Below are positions 18,514 to 28,114 of a DNA stretch of 64,000 bases, one piece after another. The notes beneath the pieces were generated by a model, which made no database searches, was not told the DNA's origin, and saw only the letters and a program-made list of their open reading frames with translations. The DNA comes from Paenibacillus macerans (GTDB taxonomy: Bacteria; Bacillota; Bacilli; Paenibacillales; Paenibacillaceae). How positions within the stretch are numbered: the first letter of the stretch is position 1; every line of letters begins with the position of its first letter. Where the stretch lies: the NCBI RefSeq assembly GCF_900454495.1, contig NZ_UGSI01000001.1:3782001-3846000 (forward strand). Direction: 5' to 3'. Made by a program: the position numbers and the translations under genes.

Positions 18514-18546
18514 ACGACCTTCTCTGTTTCTTGGATGGTCGTTTAG
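18512..18546 (+). terminator. Stem-loop at the glf stop codon
   Basis: TAAACGACC pairs perfectly with GGTCGTTTA across a 17-nt loop and includes the stop codon. There is no T run, so it is only a weak terminator or an mRNA 3'-end hairpin. Confidence 0.4.
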
Positions 18547-18647
18547 TACCTTGTTTTGCCGTTGGCAATGCATGAAAATGTGAGAAATGAGTATTATCGT
18601 TAGGGGTGCTGATCTCAACTTGACCTATTTTATTCGGGAGGTTTGAC

Positions 18648-19034
18648 ATGAGCGAAACAACGATTGTTAGCTTACTCATCGTATTCGGGTTGATCACGGG
18701 TTCGTTAACTTTAATTGCCGCCCTAAAGACACTCCGTGCCAACCAGAAAACCCAGCGGGAGCGTCAGGATATCTTGGACAACGGAATCCGGGCAAAAGCG
18801 CTCATCCATTCCGTCCAGCAGACTTCATCCAGTATAAATGATCGTCCGGGCATCCAGCTCGATTTGACCGTTACGCAGGAGGACGGCCAGACCTTCCGGG
18901 CCACGGTGAAAACCTTTATATCCGTCGTTCACATTCCCCGTTACCAAGAGGGGGCCGTCATTGATGTAAAATACAAATTGGTTGGGAATGAACGTAAGGT
19001 CGAAGTGGAGGAGGCCTATATTCCATCCGCATAA
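18648..19034 (+). CDS. Small single-span membrane protein, DUF3592-like
   Basis: 128 residues. One N-terminal membrane span (residues about 6-26) is followed by a hydrophilic beta-rich domain with the pattern GIRAKALIHS ... LDLTVTQEDGQTF ... GAVIDVKYK, which resembles DUF3592-type proteins. GGGAGG lies 7 nt before the ATG. No partner is evident; it stands alone between glf and the convergent DCC gene. Function unknown. Confidence 0.7.
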   Translation: MSETTIVSLLIVFGLITGSLTLIAALKTLRANQKTQRERQDILDNGIRAKALIHSVQQTSSSINDRPGIQLDLTVTQEDGQTFRATVKTFISVVHIPRYQEGAVIDVKYKLVGNERKVEVEEAYIPSA

Positions 19035-19068
19035 GTGTCGAATCAATCTAAGATCCCCCTTTTGAGAC

Positions 19069-19497
19069 TCAAAACTTCCCCGCTTCATCCATGCTTAAAA
19101 ATCGCTGGCGCTGCTCCGGCGTCGGCAACATGCATTCGCTGCGTTTGCCGAACCAGCGGTATCGATTGCGGGCAAATAGACGGTAAGCCCAATCCCTGAG
19201 CGGTTTGGGGACAGCGAGGAACAGGGCCGCTCCTCTCCAGATCCCGTCCAGCTTTCTAGCGATTCGAAGTACCGCGGTGGACTCGGTGAACACCCGGTCA
19301 TTTTCAATCAAAATGATCGAGTCAAGACTGGGTGCTTCCGCCCGCCCTGCGAGCAGCGACTTCGCCGCATCCGACTGCAGCGAAGCAAACCGGAAGTAAC
19401 CAGCCCGATCTCTCCGAATGATGAACTGCACCGATCCGTTGCAAAAATTACATACGCCGTCAAAAAGAACGACGGCATGGTTATCCGACTCTCTCAC
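19069..19497 (-). CDS. DCC-family thiol-disulfide oxidoreductase-like protein (DUF393)
   Basis: 142 residues with the diagnostic VLFDGVCNFCNGSV motif near the N terminus (DxxCxxC), followed by FRFASLQSDAAKSLL and a C-terminal AYRLFARNRYRWFG. The family has a thioredoxin-like fold and is assumed to act in redox reactions, but its substrates are poorly known. It is convergent with the DUF3592-like gene and is the last gene before the IS element. Confidence 0.9.
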   Translation of the reverse strand: MRESDNHAVVLFDGVCNFCNGSVQFIIRRDRAGYFRFASLQSDAAKSLLAGRAEAPSLDSIILIENDRVFTESTAVLRIARKLDGIWRGAALFLAVPKPLRDWAYRLFARNRYRWFGKRSECMLPTPEQRQRFLSMDEAGKF

Positions 19498-19862
19498 AGC
19501 GGGAGCCCCCTTTCAACCCGTTACACTATCTATTGTAATATAAGATGGTTAACTTTCAGCAAGGTATTCATTTAAATTTGAATTACGGCTGAGGTGGCTG
19601 TCTATAGCGTTCGTGTCTTGGTGTCTTGGTGCTTAGTGCCTTGGTGTATCTGCATGCTGCCTTGCACGATTATCCCTTTCGTTCAGAGGGGCAGAGGGGG
19701 GGGTAGTGAACGGGATAAAGAAAAAAGAGAGCAGAAAAAGAAAGGGTGAAAAAATAAGGCGGTTTAGGTGAGATTTTCGGCTTGAATAGAGAACGTGTGT
19801 TTGGTATAATGAAATAAATGGAACCTATGTTCGTGTATTCTTGATTCGGGAGGTAAACGGAT

Positions 19863-20781
19863 ATGGAAGCCAATACGGGAACGGAACTTCAGCCATTCAG
19901 CAGCCGTTATAACAGCGAGCAGGACTGCATGGAGGCGCTAATCGCGATGAAGTGGCCAAACGGCTTCGTCTGCCCGCGCTGCACTTACACCCGGTGCAGC
20001 CGCCTGACTTCCCGGCATATTCCCTTGTTCGAGTGCGGAAAGTGCAAGCATCAAACATCGCCTTTGGTCGGCACGATTTTTGAAGGAACGCATCTCCCCC
20101 TGGTGAAGTGGTTCCAGGCCCTGGAGTTGTTCCTGCTTGAGGGCGGCATCTCGGCGCTGCGGCTGAGCAAGGTGATCCGGGTCGCCTACAAGACCGCCTG
20201 GTCGGTGCTGCACAAAATACGCCATGCCGTGGGGGAGTTCGATGCCCGGGAGCTGCTCTCCGGAGACGTGAAGGTGAACAGCGATCAGTATGGGCGTAAT
20301 CCGTCCCGGTGTCAGCTTTCGCATCCGTATGCCTCGGCGGTCGTAGCCGGCTGCACGGTCACAGAGTCGGGCGAGCCGGAACAAGTCAAAATCCGCCTGG
20401 TGCCGCATAAGCGGGGAGGCGAAAAAAGGGCAGGCAGACCGTCACGATCTAACCGCGTTTATTGGCGGGCATGTGGATGTCCATACATCGGCGGTACAGT
20501 TGTTTCCTCAGGCCTTTCGGCTGTATGCGCCCTTGCGGAAAGTGGTGAGAGAGGCGTGGGAATCGCTGAAGAGTACGTATGGAGCCTTGGGACTGAAGCA
20601 TCTGCAAGCGTATCTGAACGAGTACACCGTACGCCGCCGGCTGCGCCTGCAAAGAGGACGGCCCGGAGCGGAAGAAACGATGCGGCAGCAGTTGCTGCAA
20701 ATGTGTGTGGCGATTCCGGCGATTCCTTACCGCCGGCTGATCGCGCGCCAACCGAACCAGCCCCTTGCGGCTGCGGCCTGA
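19863..20781 (+). pseudogene. IS1595-family transposase, frameshifted
   Basis: The first part has the N-terminal zinc ribbon (CPRC ... CGKC) and the family block VVAGCTVTESGEPEQVKI. At about 20422-20430, in a run of six A, the frame is lost; the C-terminal part continues in another frame (DLTAFIGGHVDVHT through to the stop at 20781). The shift needed is +1 (or -2), not the -1 used in programmed transposase frameshifts, so mutation is likelier. The first catalytic Asp region reads VKVNSDQYG, where an acidic residue is expected at the Asn. Inactive on both counts. Confidence 0.85.
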
Positions 20782-20982
20782 TAGAAGTGCTTGAACGGTA
20801 CAAACGTTTCTGCAAACAGACTCAGGCTGCAGCAAGATCACGGTCTTTTCATTTTTTCTTGTGTCTTGCCCGATTCCTCCCGTCTCAGGCTTGCTTCCCT
20901 TCTCATAAACCTGTCTATGATCTTAAACAGGTTTAATGATCTCGAACAGGTCTGCTTCTCCCATATCCACTTCTTCCAAATA

Positions 20983-21032
20983 TATCTTCTTCTCCTGAAT
21001 GTATCTTCTTCTCCTGAATGTATCTTCTTCTC
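20983..21032. repeat. 19-bp tandem repeat, 2.6 copies
   Basis: The unit TATCTTCTTCTCCTGAATG occurs at 20983-21001 and 21002-21020 and starts again at 21021. It lies inside the right end of the IS element, in the gene-free 20782-21215 stretch. Confidence 0.8.
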
Positions 21033-21182
21033 TGCTTCCTGATCAAACGGGATAATCGTGCAAAGCACCGGCAAGTGGATGTTAATCCTGTCGACCAACC
21101 CATCAGCCTTCCCTGACATCAGCTTCCCTGTCCACAAGCTTTCAACGCCCTTCCGGCATTTCTTGCCAATTCTCTTTGAAAA

Positions 21183-21209
21183 AGCCTGACACATTTTTTG
21201 TGCCAGGCT
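21183..21209 (-). terminator. Terminator after GH26 pseudogene
   Basis: On the minus strand AGCCTGGCACA pairs with TGTGTCAGGCT (one mismatch) around an A-rich loop, followed by TTTTTC. It lies 7 bp after the GH26 stop. Confidence 0.85.
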
Positions 21210-21215
21210 CATTAA

Positions 21216-23623
21216 TCAAAGGCCACTGCCTCCGTTATTTATCGTACGCGCATCGTGATACAGCGAATTGATTTTCTCCACGGAATTTTTATTCGTCAGG
21301 TATTCGGACCAGGTCATAAAGTAGACAAACCGGGGTTGCCGTTCCTTTAAGACCTTAGGGTCGGGCAGCTCTCCGTTTTCGCCGATGGCGATCGGTCTTC
21401 CGCCGCTGAGTTCCACCAGTTTTTCGTAATAGGCGTCTTTGTAGTCGTTATTGTAGATGTCCATGGCCAGCACGTCCACATAATCGTGTCCGGGGTAATA
21501 AGGAGCCGAGTCATAAGCCCATTCGCTTTCCGCGTTTGGACTCCATACCCAGATCAAGTTATCCAAATGATGAACATTGGTGAACCTGTCGTACATATTG
21601 ACCCATAATTGCTTGAAAAGCTCCGGACGTCCGCCCCACCAGAAAAATTCTGCGTTCATTTCATGGTAAGGCCGCCATAACACGGGAACTCCCGCATCCT
21701 TAAGCTGGGTCAGGTAACCGGCTACTTCGTCCACTTGGGCTGCCCATTGATTATACAGGTCCGTACCGGGGGGAACGATCTCTTCCATCTGCTCCTCCGT
21801 TACCTTCGCTTTTACGCTTTCCCATCCGGCAGTTTTAGGATCAAAAGGACGAATTTGGTGATAAGTCAAGGTGATCATGGCGCCGCTTTGGGCTTTGGCG
21901 ATGGCGGTATTAATCATCTTTTGTCTTAAGCCCGCAAAGTCGCCGCCTGTGTAATAGGCAAAATCAGAGCCCCATAAGGCAGGATACACGCCGGTTATTT
22001 CGGCTGCTTTATTGTACCAGTTGGAGGGGTCCTCATAGTAATTGTGCTGTCCTGTAAAAATACCGTTCCCGGTGGTGTCATACAATCGCTCCAGCAGAGA
22101 TAGCGCCTCGGCGGAGGCATCCGGGTTGGAGGCCCTCACAGGGCTTGTGGCTGCCCGCAAAACCGCTCCCTCCGAAACCAGGTCTCCTTCGCTGACCGCT
22201 TTTATTTCAATGTCATAAGCCGTTTCCGGAGATAAGCCTTCCAGTTTATAGGAATAAGACGTCTGCCCCTGGACAGCGGGAACCGTTACCGTCCGCCATT
22301 CCTCATTTCCCCCCTCTTCCTTATAGGATACCGTATAAGCCTTGACTCCATAAGGTCCTTCCGACGCCTCCCACTCCAGGTCCGCCGATACCCAGTCCGT
22401 TCCGTTTACTTTGGCATTGGCCGGGACGCTGGGTTTGAGGTTTGCAGGAAGCTCAGGCAGGGCCCCTACAAAAACATCATCCATAAACATGTCTACGCCC
22501 GTCGTATTCCACATGGCCAGCCTCATCAGCTTGTCGCCGCTTCCGGAATGAATTCGCTCTTCGGTCTTGGTCCATTCCGTGCTGACCGGGGCAGTTATCG
22601 GCACCTTGGTTTCCGTTGGCCCGAATAAGCTGAAATCTAGCCCGAAGCTTGTGACCGGCTCGCCGGCAAACCGGGTCCAAAAGCTGACCAAATAGGTGGT
22701 ATCGGGCGTTACGTTTATTTTCTTGGTGCCGCCGCCGGTCAGATTTTTGATCTTCAGGGCGTATTGTCCGCTGTGCGGATGGTCCGTGGTGGTCTCAAGG
22801 TTTTTCCATACCTCCCAAGGGGACACGGAACCGGTCTCAAGCCCCGGGTTTTCCACCAGGTTGGGGCCCGGTGTGGCTTCCAGCCCAATAACGGCGTCCG
22901 AGATGTTGCCCGCCTCGTCTACGGCAGTCAGCTTGAGGGCATATACCTGATAGGCTTCCAGATTTTCGAGGCTATAGGTGTACTTGGTTTGTCCCTCCAC
23001 ATGGGGGACGCTCACGTTCTGCCAGCCGGAATCCTCCGTTTTCTTGTAGGAAAGCTGGTATGCCTCCACGCCGGAATCATCCGCTGAACCCGTCCAGGTC
23101 AGCTTAAGACCGTCCTCTATAAGCTCGGTCTCCCATTTGCCGGGTGCGGTTGGCGGTTCTTCGTCCGCATATTCCCGAATCACCGCATCGTCAATAAAAT
23201 AATCGACCGCCGTGTTATTCCAAAAAGATACCCGGGCATACTGCACGCCTGCAGCGGGGGTAAATAAAATTTGTTGATACTCCCAGTCCGTCGATCCGGA
23301 GAATTTCAGGCTTTCTTTTCCCTGCTGGGAACCGAAATACTCCATCGAAATCGTATGGCCGGTCGCGCCGGTGCCGGCAAATTTAACCCATACGCCGATC
23401 CGGTATGTTTTTCCGCCGTCGCAACCACCGGGTTGCCCCACTTCTCCCAAGCGGCATCCCCGGCTTCAAATCCGGGATTCGTCAGCAGATTCTCCCCTGC
23501 CGCCAAAACCTTGCCCGGCGCGGCAGCGATGGCGATTACCGTTGTTGCCAGAATGACCGCCAAAAACGCAGCCGCCATCCGTAAAAAAGTTGCTTTAGAC
23601 CTTGCGCGTACCCTACTCGCCAT
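21216..23623 (-). pseudogene. Secreted GH26 beta-mannanase-like enzyme, broken by internal deletion
   Basis: The start at 23623 has AGGAGG 9 nt before it. The N-terminal frame gives a signal peptide (FLAVILATTVIAIAAAPG) and the start of a carbohydrate-binding module (LLTNPGFEAGDAAWEKWGN). Near 23410-23430 the frame changes; in the next frame the module resumes at TYRIGVWVKFAG and runs to the stop: FnIII domain, a second similar module, another FnIII, and a complete GH26 barrel with acid/base Glu in WRPYHEMN and nucleophile Glu in AIGENGELP. Comparison with the intact second module shows about 25 residues missing at the junction. As read, the catalytic part has no signal peptide. Confidence 0.85.
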
Positions 23624-24016
23624 GGTTGTTTTCCTCCTCTTATGGAAAAAGATATCTTTTCTTAAGGCAAGTAGGTATTTCGCCAAAATGCGTCACTTTC
23701 CTTCAGATTCCAATCAATCGTAGTTATATTAGGCGTATTATAATTGGACTATCCAATAGAATGGATTTTTCCAATGAAAGTTGAAGGGCCGACCGGGTTT
23801 TGATAAGTATATTGATCATAATAATACCTCATTTCTCCGCAAGTGGAATTATCGTAACAGGCAAATGTTTAAGAAATGTTTGCGGGACTAATGACAGCTT
23901 ACCTTAAGAGGAAAATTGTTGCATCTCCAACCCTGACAACCATGTTGTCAGAATTATTAGTGTAGGATCGTTCTCAGATGACCTGCACAAGTTTATCGAC
24001 AGAGGAGGCGATGGCC
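23624..24016. other. Divergent regulatory stretch between GH26 and HTH gene
   Basis: 393 bp without a gene. It should hold the GH26 promoter (minus) and the promoter of the HTH gene (plus). The only clear element is the palindrome at 23933; several AT-rich promoter-like stretches are present but cannot be chosen between. Confidence 0.5.
23933..23951. promoter_or_regulatory. Operator-like palindrome before the HTH/ABC fusion gene
   Basis: CTGACAACCATGTTGTCAG is a perfect 8+8 inverted repeat around CAT, 66 bp before the GTG start. TGACAAC-type palindromes are often seen before YafY-type regulator/ABC exporter operons, so it is the probable autoregulatory site. Confidence 0.6.
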
Positions 24017-24688
24017 GTGAGATTGGACCGTTTGCTCGGAATCACGCTGGAGTTGATGGCTAAAAAAAGGGTAACCGCCGCGCAGTTGGCCGGCAAGTTC
24101 GAAGTGTCGGTGCGCACCGTCTACCGTGACGTCGAATTGATCAACCAGGCCGGCATCCCGGTCGCCTCGTTCACCGGCGCGGATGGCGGATTCGAGCTGA
24201 TGAACGGATTTTTCCTGACGCGGCAGCACTTCTCGCTCGAAGACTTGTCGGTGATCTATTCGCTTTTGAAGGCGATGGAAGGAGCGATGGGCGGGACGGC
24301 GGCATCGGCGATGCGGAAGCTGGCCAGCCTGCATCCGGCGCTGGCGAATGAAGGAAGCCATGAAGCCGTCATTCTTAGCATGGACGCGCCGGAACAGCTC
24401 AAAGCTTCCAGCGGCGGCAAGACGCTGACGATCCGGCTGGCGGCGGGAACCGATCCCGCCGGCGTCTGCGGCCTGCTCGCAAGCGAGCATGGGGTGGCCG
24501 GCCAAGCGAACGAGGATGGGTCGATCGTGAAAGTAGCGGTCCAGGAAACCGGGCTGGCGCACGCCGTTATCGGCACGCTGCTTGGCCACGGGGCGGCGAT
24601 CGACGATTTTACCATGGGCGACCCGAGCCTTGATGACGTGTTCTTCGCGCTCACCGCCGCTCACGGAAAGGAGGCATCGTCAGCATGA
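24017..24688 (+). pseudogene. HTH regulator fused by deletion to ABC-exporter ATPase C terminus
   Basis: The GTG at 24017 is favoured (AGAGGAGG 8 nt upstream; the ATG at 24011 is too close). Residues about 1-115 are a DeoR/YafY-type HTH with its first following segment (AAQLAGKFEVSVRTVYRDVE and GADGGFELMNGFF). From about residue 119 on (MDAPEQLKASSGG through PSLDDVFFALT) the sequence is the C-terminal tail of a drug-type (DrrA-like) ABC ATPase. The regulator's C-terminal domain and the ATPase Walker A, signature and Walker B parts are all missing. The simplest reading is one in-frame deletion joining two adjacent genes. It overlaps the permease remnant by 4 nt. Confidence 0.75.
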
Positions 24689-25126
24689 ATATCACCCAGG
24701 CAACCGGAGCGAGGAAGCCGCGCCGCAGTCCGGGCGGCCTCGCCGCGACAGCGCCGTTCATGCGAAGAACGCTGTATCACATGCGAAACAACGGCTTCGG
24801 CTTCGCCATGGAGGCGGTCTTGTCGCCGATCGTCATGCTGCTCATCTTCGCCTTTTTGTTCGGCGGGGCGATCACCGGTTCCGTCACGGAGTATATCCAG
24901 TACCTGCTGCCGGGCATTCTCGTGCTGACGGTGGTGCCGATGACGGTATACAGCGGGACGACGTCATTTGAATCCGATCAGCATTGCCGTCCAGCTGACA
25001 AGGGAACTGCTGCATGGCACGGCCGGCGCGTCCGACCTGGCGTCCGGCATCGGCGCCGGTCTGCTTCTGATCGCCGTCTTCGCGCCGCTGACGGTTTACG
25101 TTTACTTAAGAAGGCAGCTGCGGTAA
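24685..25126 (+). pseudogene. ABC-2 type permease with internal deletion
   Basis: The ATG at 24685 overlaps the previous stop, a normal operon join. The first 95 codons are the N-terminal part of a drug-exporter permease (APFMRRTLYHMRNNGFG, then ITGSVTEYIQYLLPGILVLTVV). After about 24970 the frame changes, and the true C terminus follows at 24971-25126 (NPISIAVQLTRELLHG to VYVYLRRQLR). The middle, about four membrane spans, is gone. With the preceding fusion this shows that the exporter is dead. Confidence 0.8.
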
Positions 25127-25129
25127 AAA

Positions 25130-25148
25130 GGGAGGCATTTTGCCTCCC
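25130..25148 (-). terminator. Terminator of the polyol operon
   Basis: GGGAGGCA and TGCCTCCC form a perfect 8-bp stem with a 3-nt loop. On the minus strand it is followed by TTTTT, just after the GPH symporter stop. Confidence 0.9.
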
Positions 25149-25157
25149 TCAAGCCAA

Positions 25158-26504
25158 TTAAAAACCAACCGCATTCCCCCCGGACATCGCCCGGCGCCGT
25201 TCCAGCTCCACATCCATTTCCGCGCGCTTGCCGTCAAGCTTATAGAACCAAACGGTAATTCCGATGAAGATGCAGATGATTAGCGGAATCCATATAAACG
25301 TTAATTCAATATATTTTAAAGCGGTTACCGTTTGCTCGGCATTGGGGACATAACCGCCCATGTTCAGGATCACTCCGATTAAAGCGCTGGCCAGCCCCAT
25401 GCTTCCTTTGACGAAAAAGCCTTGGAAAGCCGCAATCATACCGGAAATGCTTCGGTTCTTTTTATATTCCGAATAATCGATGACATCCGGCTGAATCGCA
25501 AACGTGACGCCGAAGATGCCGTAAATACCGAGCCCGGTGATCGCCAGCCCCGCGATGAGCAGCAAGGCGGATGACTTTCCGAAATAAAGGATTAAATCCC
25601 CCGCAATATAGATAGCGATGCTTAGAAGCATGACGTTTTTCTTGGATATCCGCTTTTGCAGCCAAGGTAAAATAAGCAGCATCGGCAGCCCGGACAAAAT
25701 GCCGAACAGGCCGGCAAAGGTGAGCCAGTCCGTCCGTTCGAGGTTATACGTAAAATAATAGATGACGGTCGTATTGCGGATAACAAACAGCGCAAAATAG
25801 AGGAAATTCACGATAAAGAATAAAATGCTCTGATCCGTCAATCCTTTCAGGTCTTCTTTAAAAGAAGACTTCCCGGGCGCCACGGTCGGAGGGACAACCT
25901 CTTTTGTGTTCATAAAGGTAAAAATAAATATGAACATGGCCGCAATGCCGTAAAGGCTCATGGTGAGCAAAAAGCCCTTTTGCGTATCTCCTTGGCCAAA
26001 GGAATTTACTAACGGTGTTGTAATGGACATCACTAAAGCCGTCCCAATCAGCGCGCAGATCATTCTGGTGGACACCAGCCAGTTTCGCTCGTGATTATCC
26101 GCGGTTAATCTGGGCACGATCGTGTTTAACGGGATATTGACAACCGTATAAGCAATGTTTAACAAAGTAAACGAGAAATAGGCCCAGATCAGTTTTCCGG
26201 TCATATTTACATCGGGAACCACAAACGTCAAGATGGTAAATACGGTAAAAGGAACGGCGCCGATCAGAAAATAGGGTCTTCCTTGCCCCCATCTCGTTTT
26301 CGTGCGATCCACCAACAAGCCCATGCCCGTATCCGCAAAAGCATCGATGATTTTGGTTACCAGCATTAACGTGCCCGCGGCAGCGGCCGTGATTCCGAAG
26401 ACATCCGTATAAAAAATCATCAAATAAGAGGCCATGGTGCTGAATACCAGGTTGCACCCTAAATCGCCAGCCCCATAACCGATTCTAGTTTTCCATTTAT
26501 TCAT
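25158..26504 (-). CDS. GPH-family sugar:cation symporter (MFS)
   Basis: 448 residues and twelve predicted spans. The family start GYGAGDLGCNLVFSTM and the loop DRTKTRWGQGRPYFLIG match the GPH (melibiose/xyloside) group, which couples sugar uptake to Na+ or H+. It is last in the operon after the FGGY kinase (45-nt gap) and SDR. By context it probably imports the pentitol, pentose or glycoside handled by those enzymes. A perfect cre match lies in the end of the kinase gene just upstream. Confidence 0.9.
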   Translation of the reverse strand: MNKWKTRIGYGAGDLGCNLVFSTMASYLMIFYTDVFGITAAAAGTLMLVTKIIDAFADTGMGLLVDRTKTRWGQGRPYFLIGAVPFTVFTILTFVVPDVNMTGKLIWAYFSFTLLNIAYTVVNIPLNTIVPRLTADNHERNWLVSTRMICALIGTALVMSITTPLVNSFGQGDTQKGFLLTMSLYGIAAMFIFIFTFMNTKEVVPPTVAPGKSSFKEDLKGLTDQSILFFIVNFLYFALFVIRNTTVIYYFTYNLERTDWLTFAGLFGILSGLPMLLILPWLQKRISKKNVMLLSIAIYIAGDLILYFGKSSALLLIAGLAITGLGIYGIFGVTFAIQPDVIDYSEYKKNRSISGMIAAFQGFFVKGSMGLASALIGVILNMGGYVPNAEQTVTALKYIELTFIWIPLIICIFIGITVWFYKLDGKRAEMDVELERRRAMSGGNAVGF

Positions 26505-26549
26505 TGGCTCACCTGTCCTTTTTCAGCAATTTAGGATTCCGCCTTCGCT

Positions 26550-28073
26550 TCAAGAAAGTTTTGTCAGCGTTTTCATATCCTGCTTTAAATGTTGATAAAC
26601 CGATTTGTAGACCTCGTAATAACCGTTATATTTCTCGCGGTGCTGTGGATTAGGCATCACCTTCTCGTCCAAAACCGGCCATTTCTTCACATCCTCGTAA
26701 GAGAGCAGGCCTGTTCCGATTCCGGCCAGCATCACATCGCCCATATTCGCTTCGACATCATGCACCGGGCAGACCACCGGATAACCGGTCACATCGGCAA
26801 AGATTTGCCGCCACAGTTTTGACTTCGTTACACCGCCGGCAATCAGGATATACTCGCCGAGGTTTTCACCGGTGGCTTCCATCGCCTCCCGCAAAGAATA
26901 CGCAACCGCTTCCAGAAACGCCCGGTAAATATGGGCTTTGGTATGCGCCAACGATAGTCCGACGATCGTTCCTTTGGCGTCCGAATCCCAAATCGGGCTT
27001 CTCTCCCCCATAAAATAAGGAAGCACGATCAGCCCTTCGCTGCCGGCCGGGATTTGGGCCGCCTGCTCATTTAACACGTCGTACGCGTTTTTCCCGCCGG
27101 CTTTTTCCGCTTCGAGTTCAAATTGGCACAACGTTTGCCGGAACCATTTTACGATCGCTCCCGCCGTGGCCCCGCCGGCGAAATAGTAGGATAGTTTTTT
27201 GGCATCGTATAAATAGGGCCAAACGATGAGATCTTTTCGCTTTAGCGGTTGATCGGAAATGAATGCCGCACACATCGAAGTTCCGATGGCCGCCGCATAA
27301 ACCCCGGGTTCCAATACACCGAGACCGATATTGGCGGCGCCGCAGTCAATCCCGCCGGCGATCACCGGCATCCCTTCGCAAAGGCCCAATTCGTCCGCCG
27401 CCGCTTTCGTTAATCCGCCGACAATATCCGTGGATTCCACGAGATTTTCCGGCATCATGGACAGCGGTATGCCCATGGCGTCCATCATTTCTTGCGACCA
27501 GGTTCGGGTATTCATATCAAAAATGCCGCCGATATTGCCCGCGGAAGAATAGTCGATGGCAATGTTCCCGGTCAGTTTATAGATGACGTAATCATTGGGC
27601 GGGAGAAAAAGCTTGGTTTTCCGCCAATTTTCCGGTTCATGGTGTTTCATCCATAATATTTTCGTATAGCCGTAATAGGGGTCGGCCCCGTTATGGGTAA
27701 TTTCCAGCAGTTTTTCTTCGCCGATCCGGTCCAAGACCCACTTGGTCTCTTCTTCCGCTCTGCGGTCCATCCAAATCATGCACGGCCGGACCGGCTCCAT
27801 ATTGTCGCCCAGCGGAACCCCGGAGCCCCCGTACAGTCCGCTGATGGCGATCCCGTGAATTTTTTCCGCCGGAATTCCCGCTTTCCGTACCGTATTTTTA
27901 ATCGACGTCTTCGCCGCCTCCAGCCACACCTCGGGCCACTGCTCCGCCCATAAGGGCTTTGGGGTCAATACGTCGTATTCCTGTAAATCCTGGGCGACCA
28001 CATTTCCGCTTGTATCCGCCAATATCGTTTTTGTGCCCGATGTTCCAATATCCGTTCCCAGTAAATAGTGCAT
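26550..28073 (-). CDS. FGGY-family sugar kinase, xylulokinase-like
   Basis: 507 residues. It begins LLGTDIGTSGTKTILAD (phosphate loop), has WMDRRAEEE, GGIDCGAANIGLG and the second ATP-site motif LIAGGVTKSKLWRQI; this is the complete FGGY two-domain fold at normal length. Xylulokinase phosphorylates D-xylulose, and the adjacent SDR resembles polyol dehydrogenases that make ketoses, so a pentitol-to-ketose-phosphate route is plausible. A different ketose is possible. AAAGGAG lies 9 nt before the ATG. Confidence 0.85.
   Translation of the reverse strand: MHYLLGTDIGTSGTKTILADTSGNVVAQDLQEYDVLTPKPLWAEQWPEVWLEAAKTSIKNTVRKAGIPAEKIHGIAISGLYGGSGVPLGDNMEPVRPCMIWMDRRAEEETKWVLDRIGEEKLLEITHNGADPYYGYTKILWMKHHEPENWRKTKLFLPPNDYVIYKLTGNIAIDYSSAGNIGGIFDMNTRTWSQEMMDAMGIPLSMMPENLVESTDIVGGLTKAAADELGLCEGMPVIAGGIDCGAANIGLGVLEPGVYAAAIGTSMCAAFISDQPLKRKDLIVWPYLYDAKKLSYYFAGGATAGAIVKWFRQTLCQFELEAEKAGGKNAYDVLNEQAAQIPAGSEGLIVLPYFMGERSPIWDSDAKGTIVGLSLAHTKAHIYRAFLEAVAYSLREAMEATGENLGEYILIAGGVTKSKLWRQIFADVTGYPVVCPVHDVEANMGDVMLAGIGTGLLSYEDVKKWPVLDEKVMPNPQHREKYNGYYEVYKSVYQHLKQDMKTLTKLS
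26562..26575 (-). promoter_or_regulatory. cre-like CcpA site in the 3' end of the kinase gene
   Basis: Minus-strand TGAAAACGCTGACA fits the cre consensus TGWAANCGNTNWCA at every fixed position. It lies inside the coding end of the kinase, 58 bp before the transporter start. It could act as a roadblock or be chance. Confidence 0.4.
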
Positions 28074-28114
28074 GCGTTAGTCTCCTTTCGCAAAGGCCGG
28101 ATTTTTGCAATCCG

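Larger units (their letters stand above)
19659..21066 (+). mobile_element. IS1595-like insertion sequence, degenerate
   Basis: The left end GCCTTGCACGATTATCCC (19659-19676) and the right end GGGATAATCGTGCAAAGC (21049-21066) are an 18-bp inverted pair with one mismatch, enclosing a frameshifted transposase. No matching direct repeat is visible in the flanking 8 bp. The span from 19498 to the transposase start holds no other gene, only repetitive TGTCTTGG-type sequence at 19612-19650. The 3' part carries a 19-bp tandem repeat. The same terminal sequences bound a 69-bp miniature element at 51242. Confidence 0.75.

Noticed and set aside
20421..20430. Programmed ribosomal frameshift in the transposase at the A6 run
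   Set aside because: Joining the frames needs +1 (or -2), not the -1 slip typical of A6G sites, and a catalytic position is also altered.
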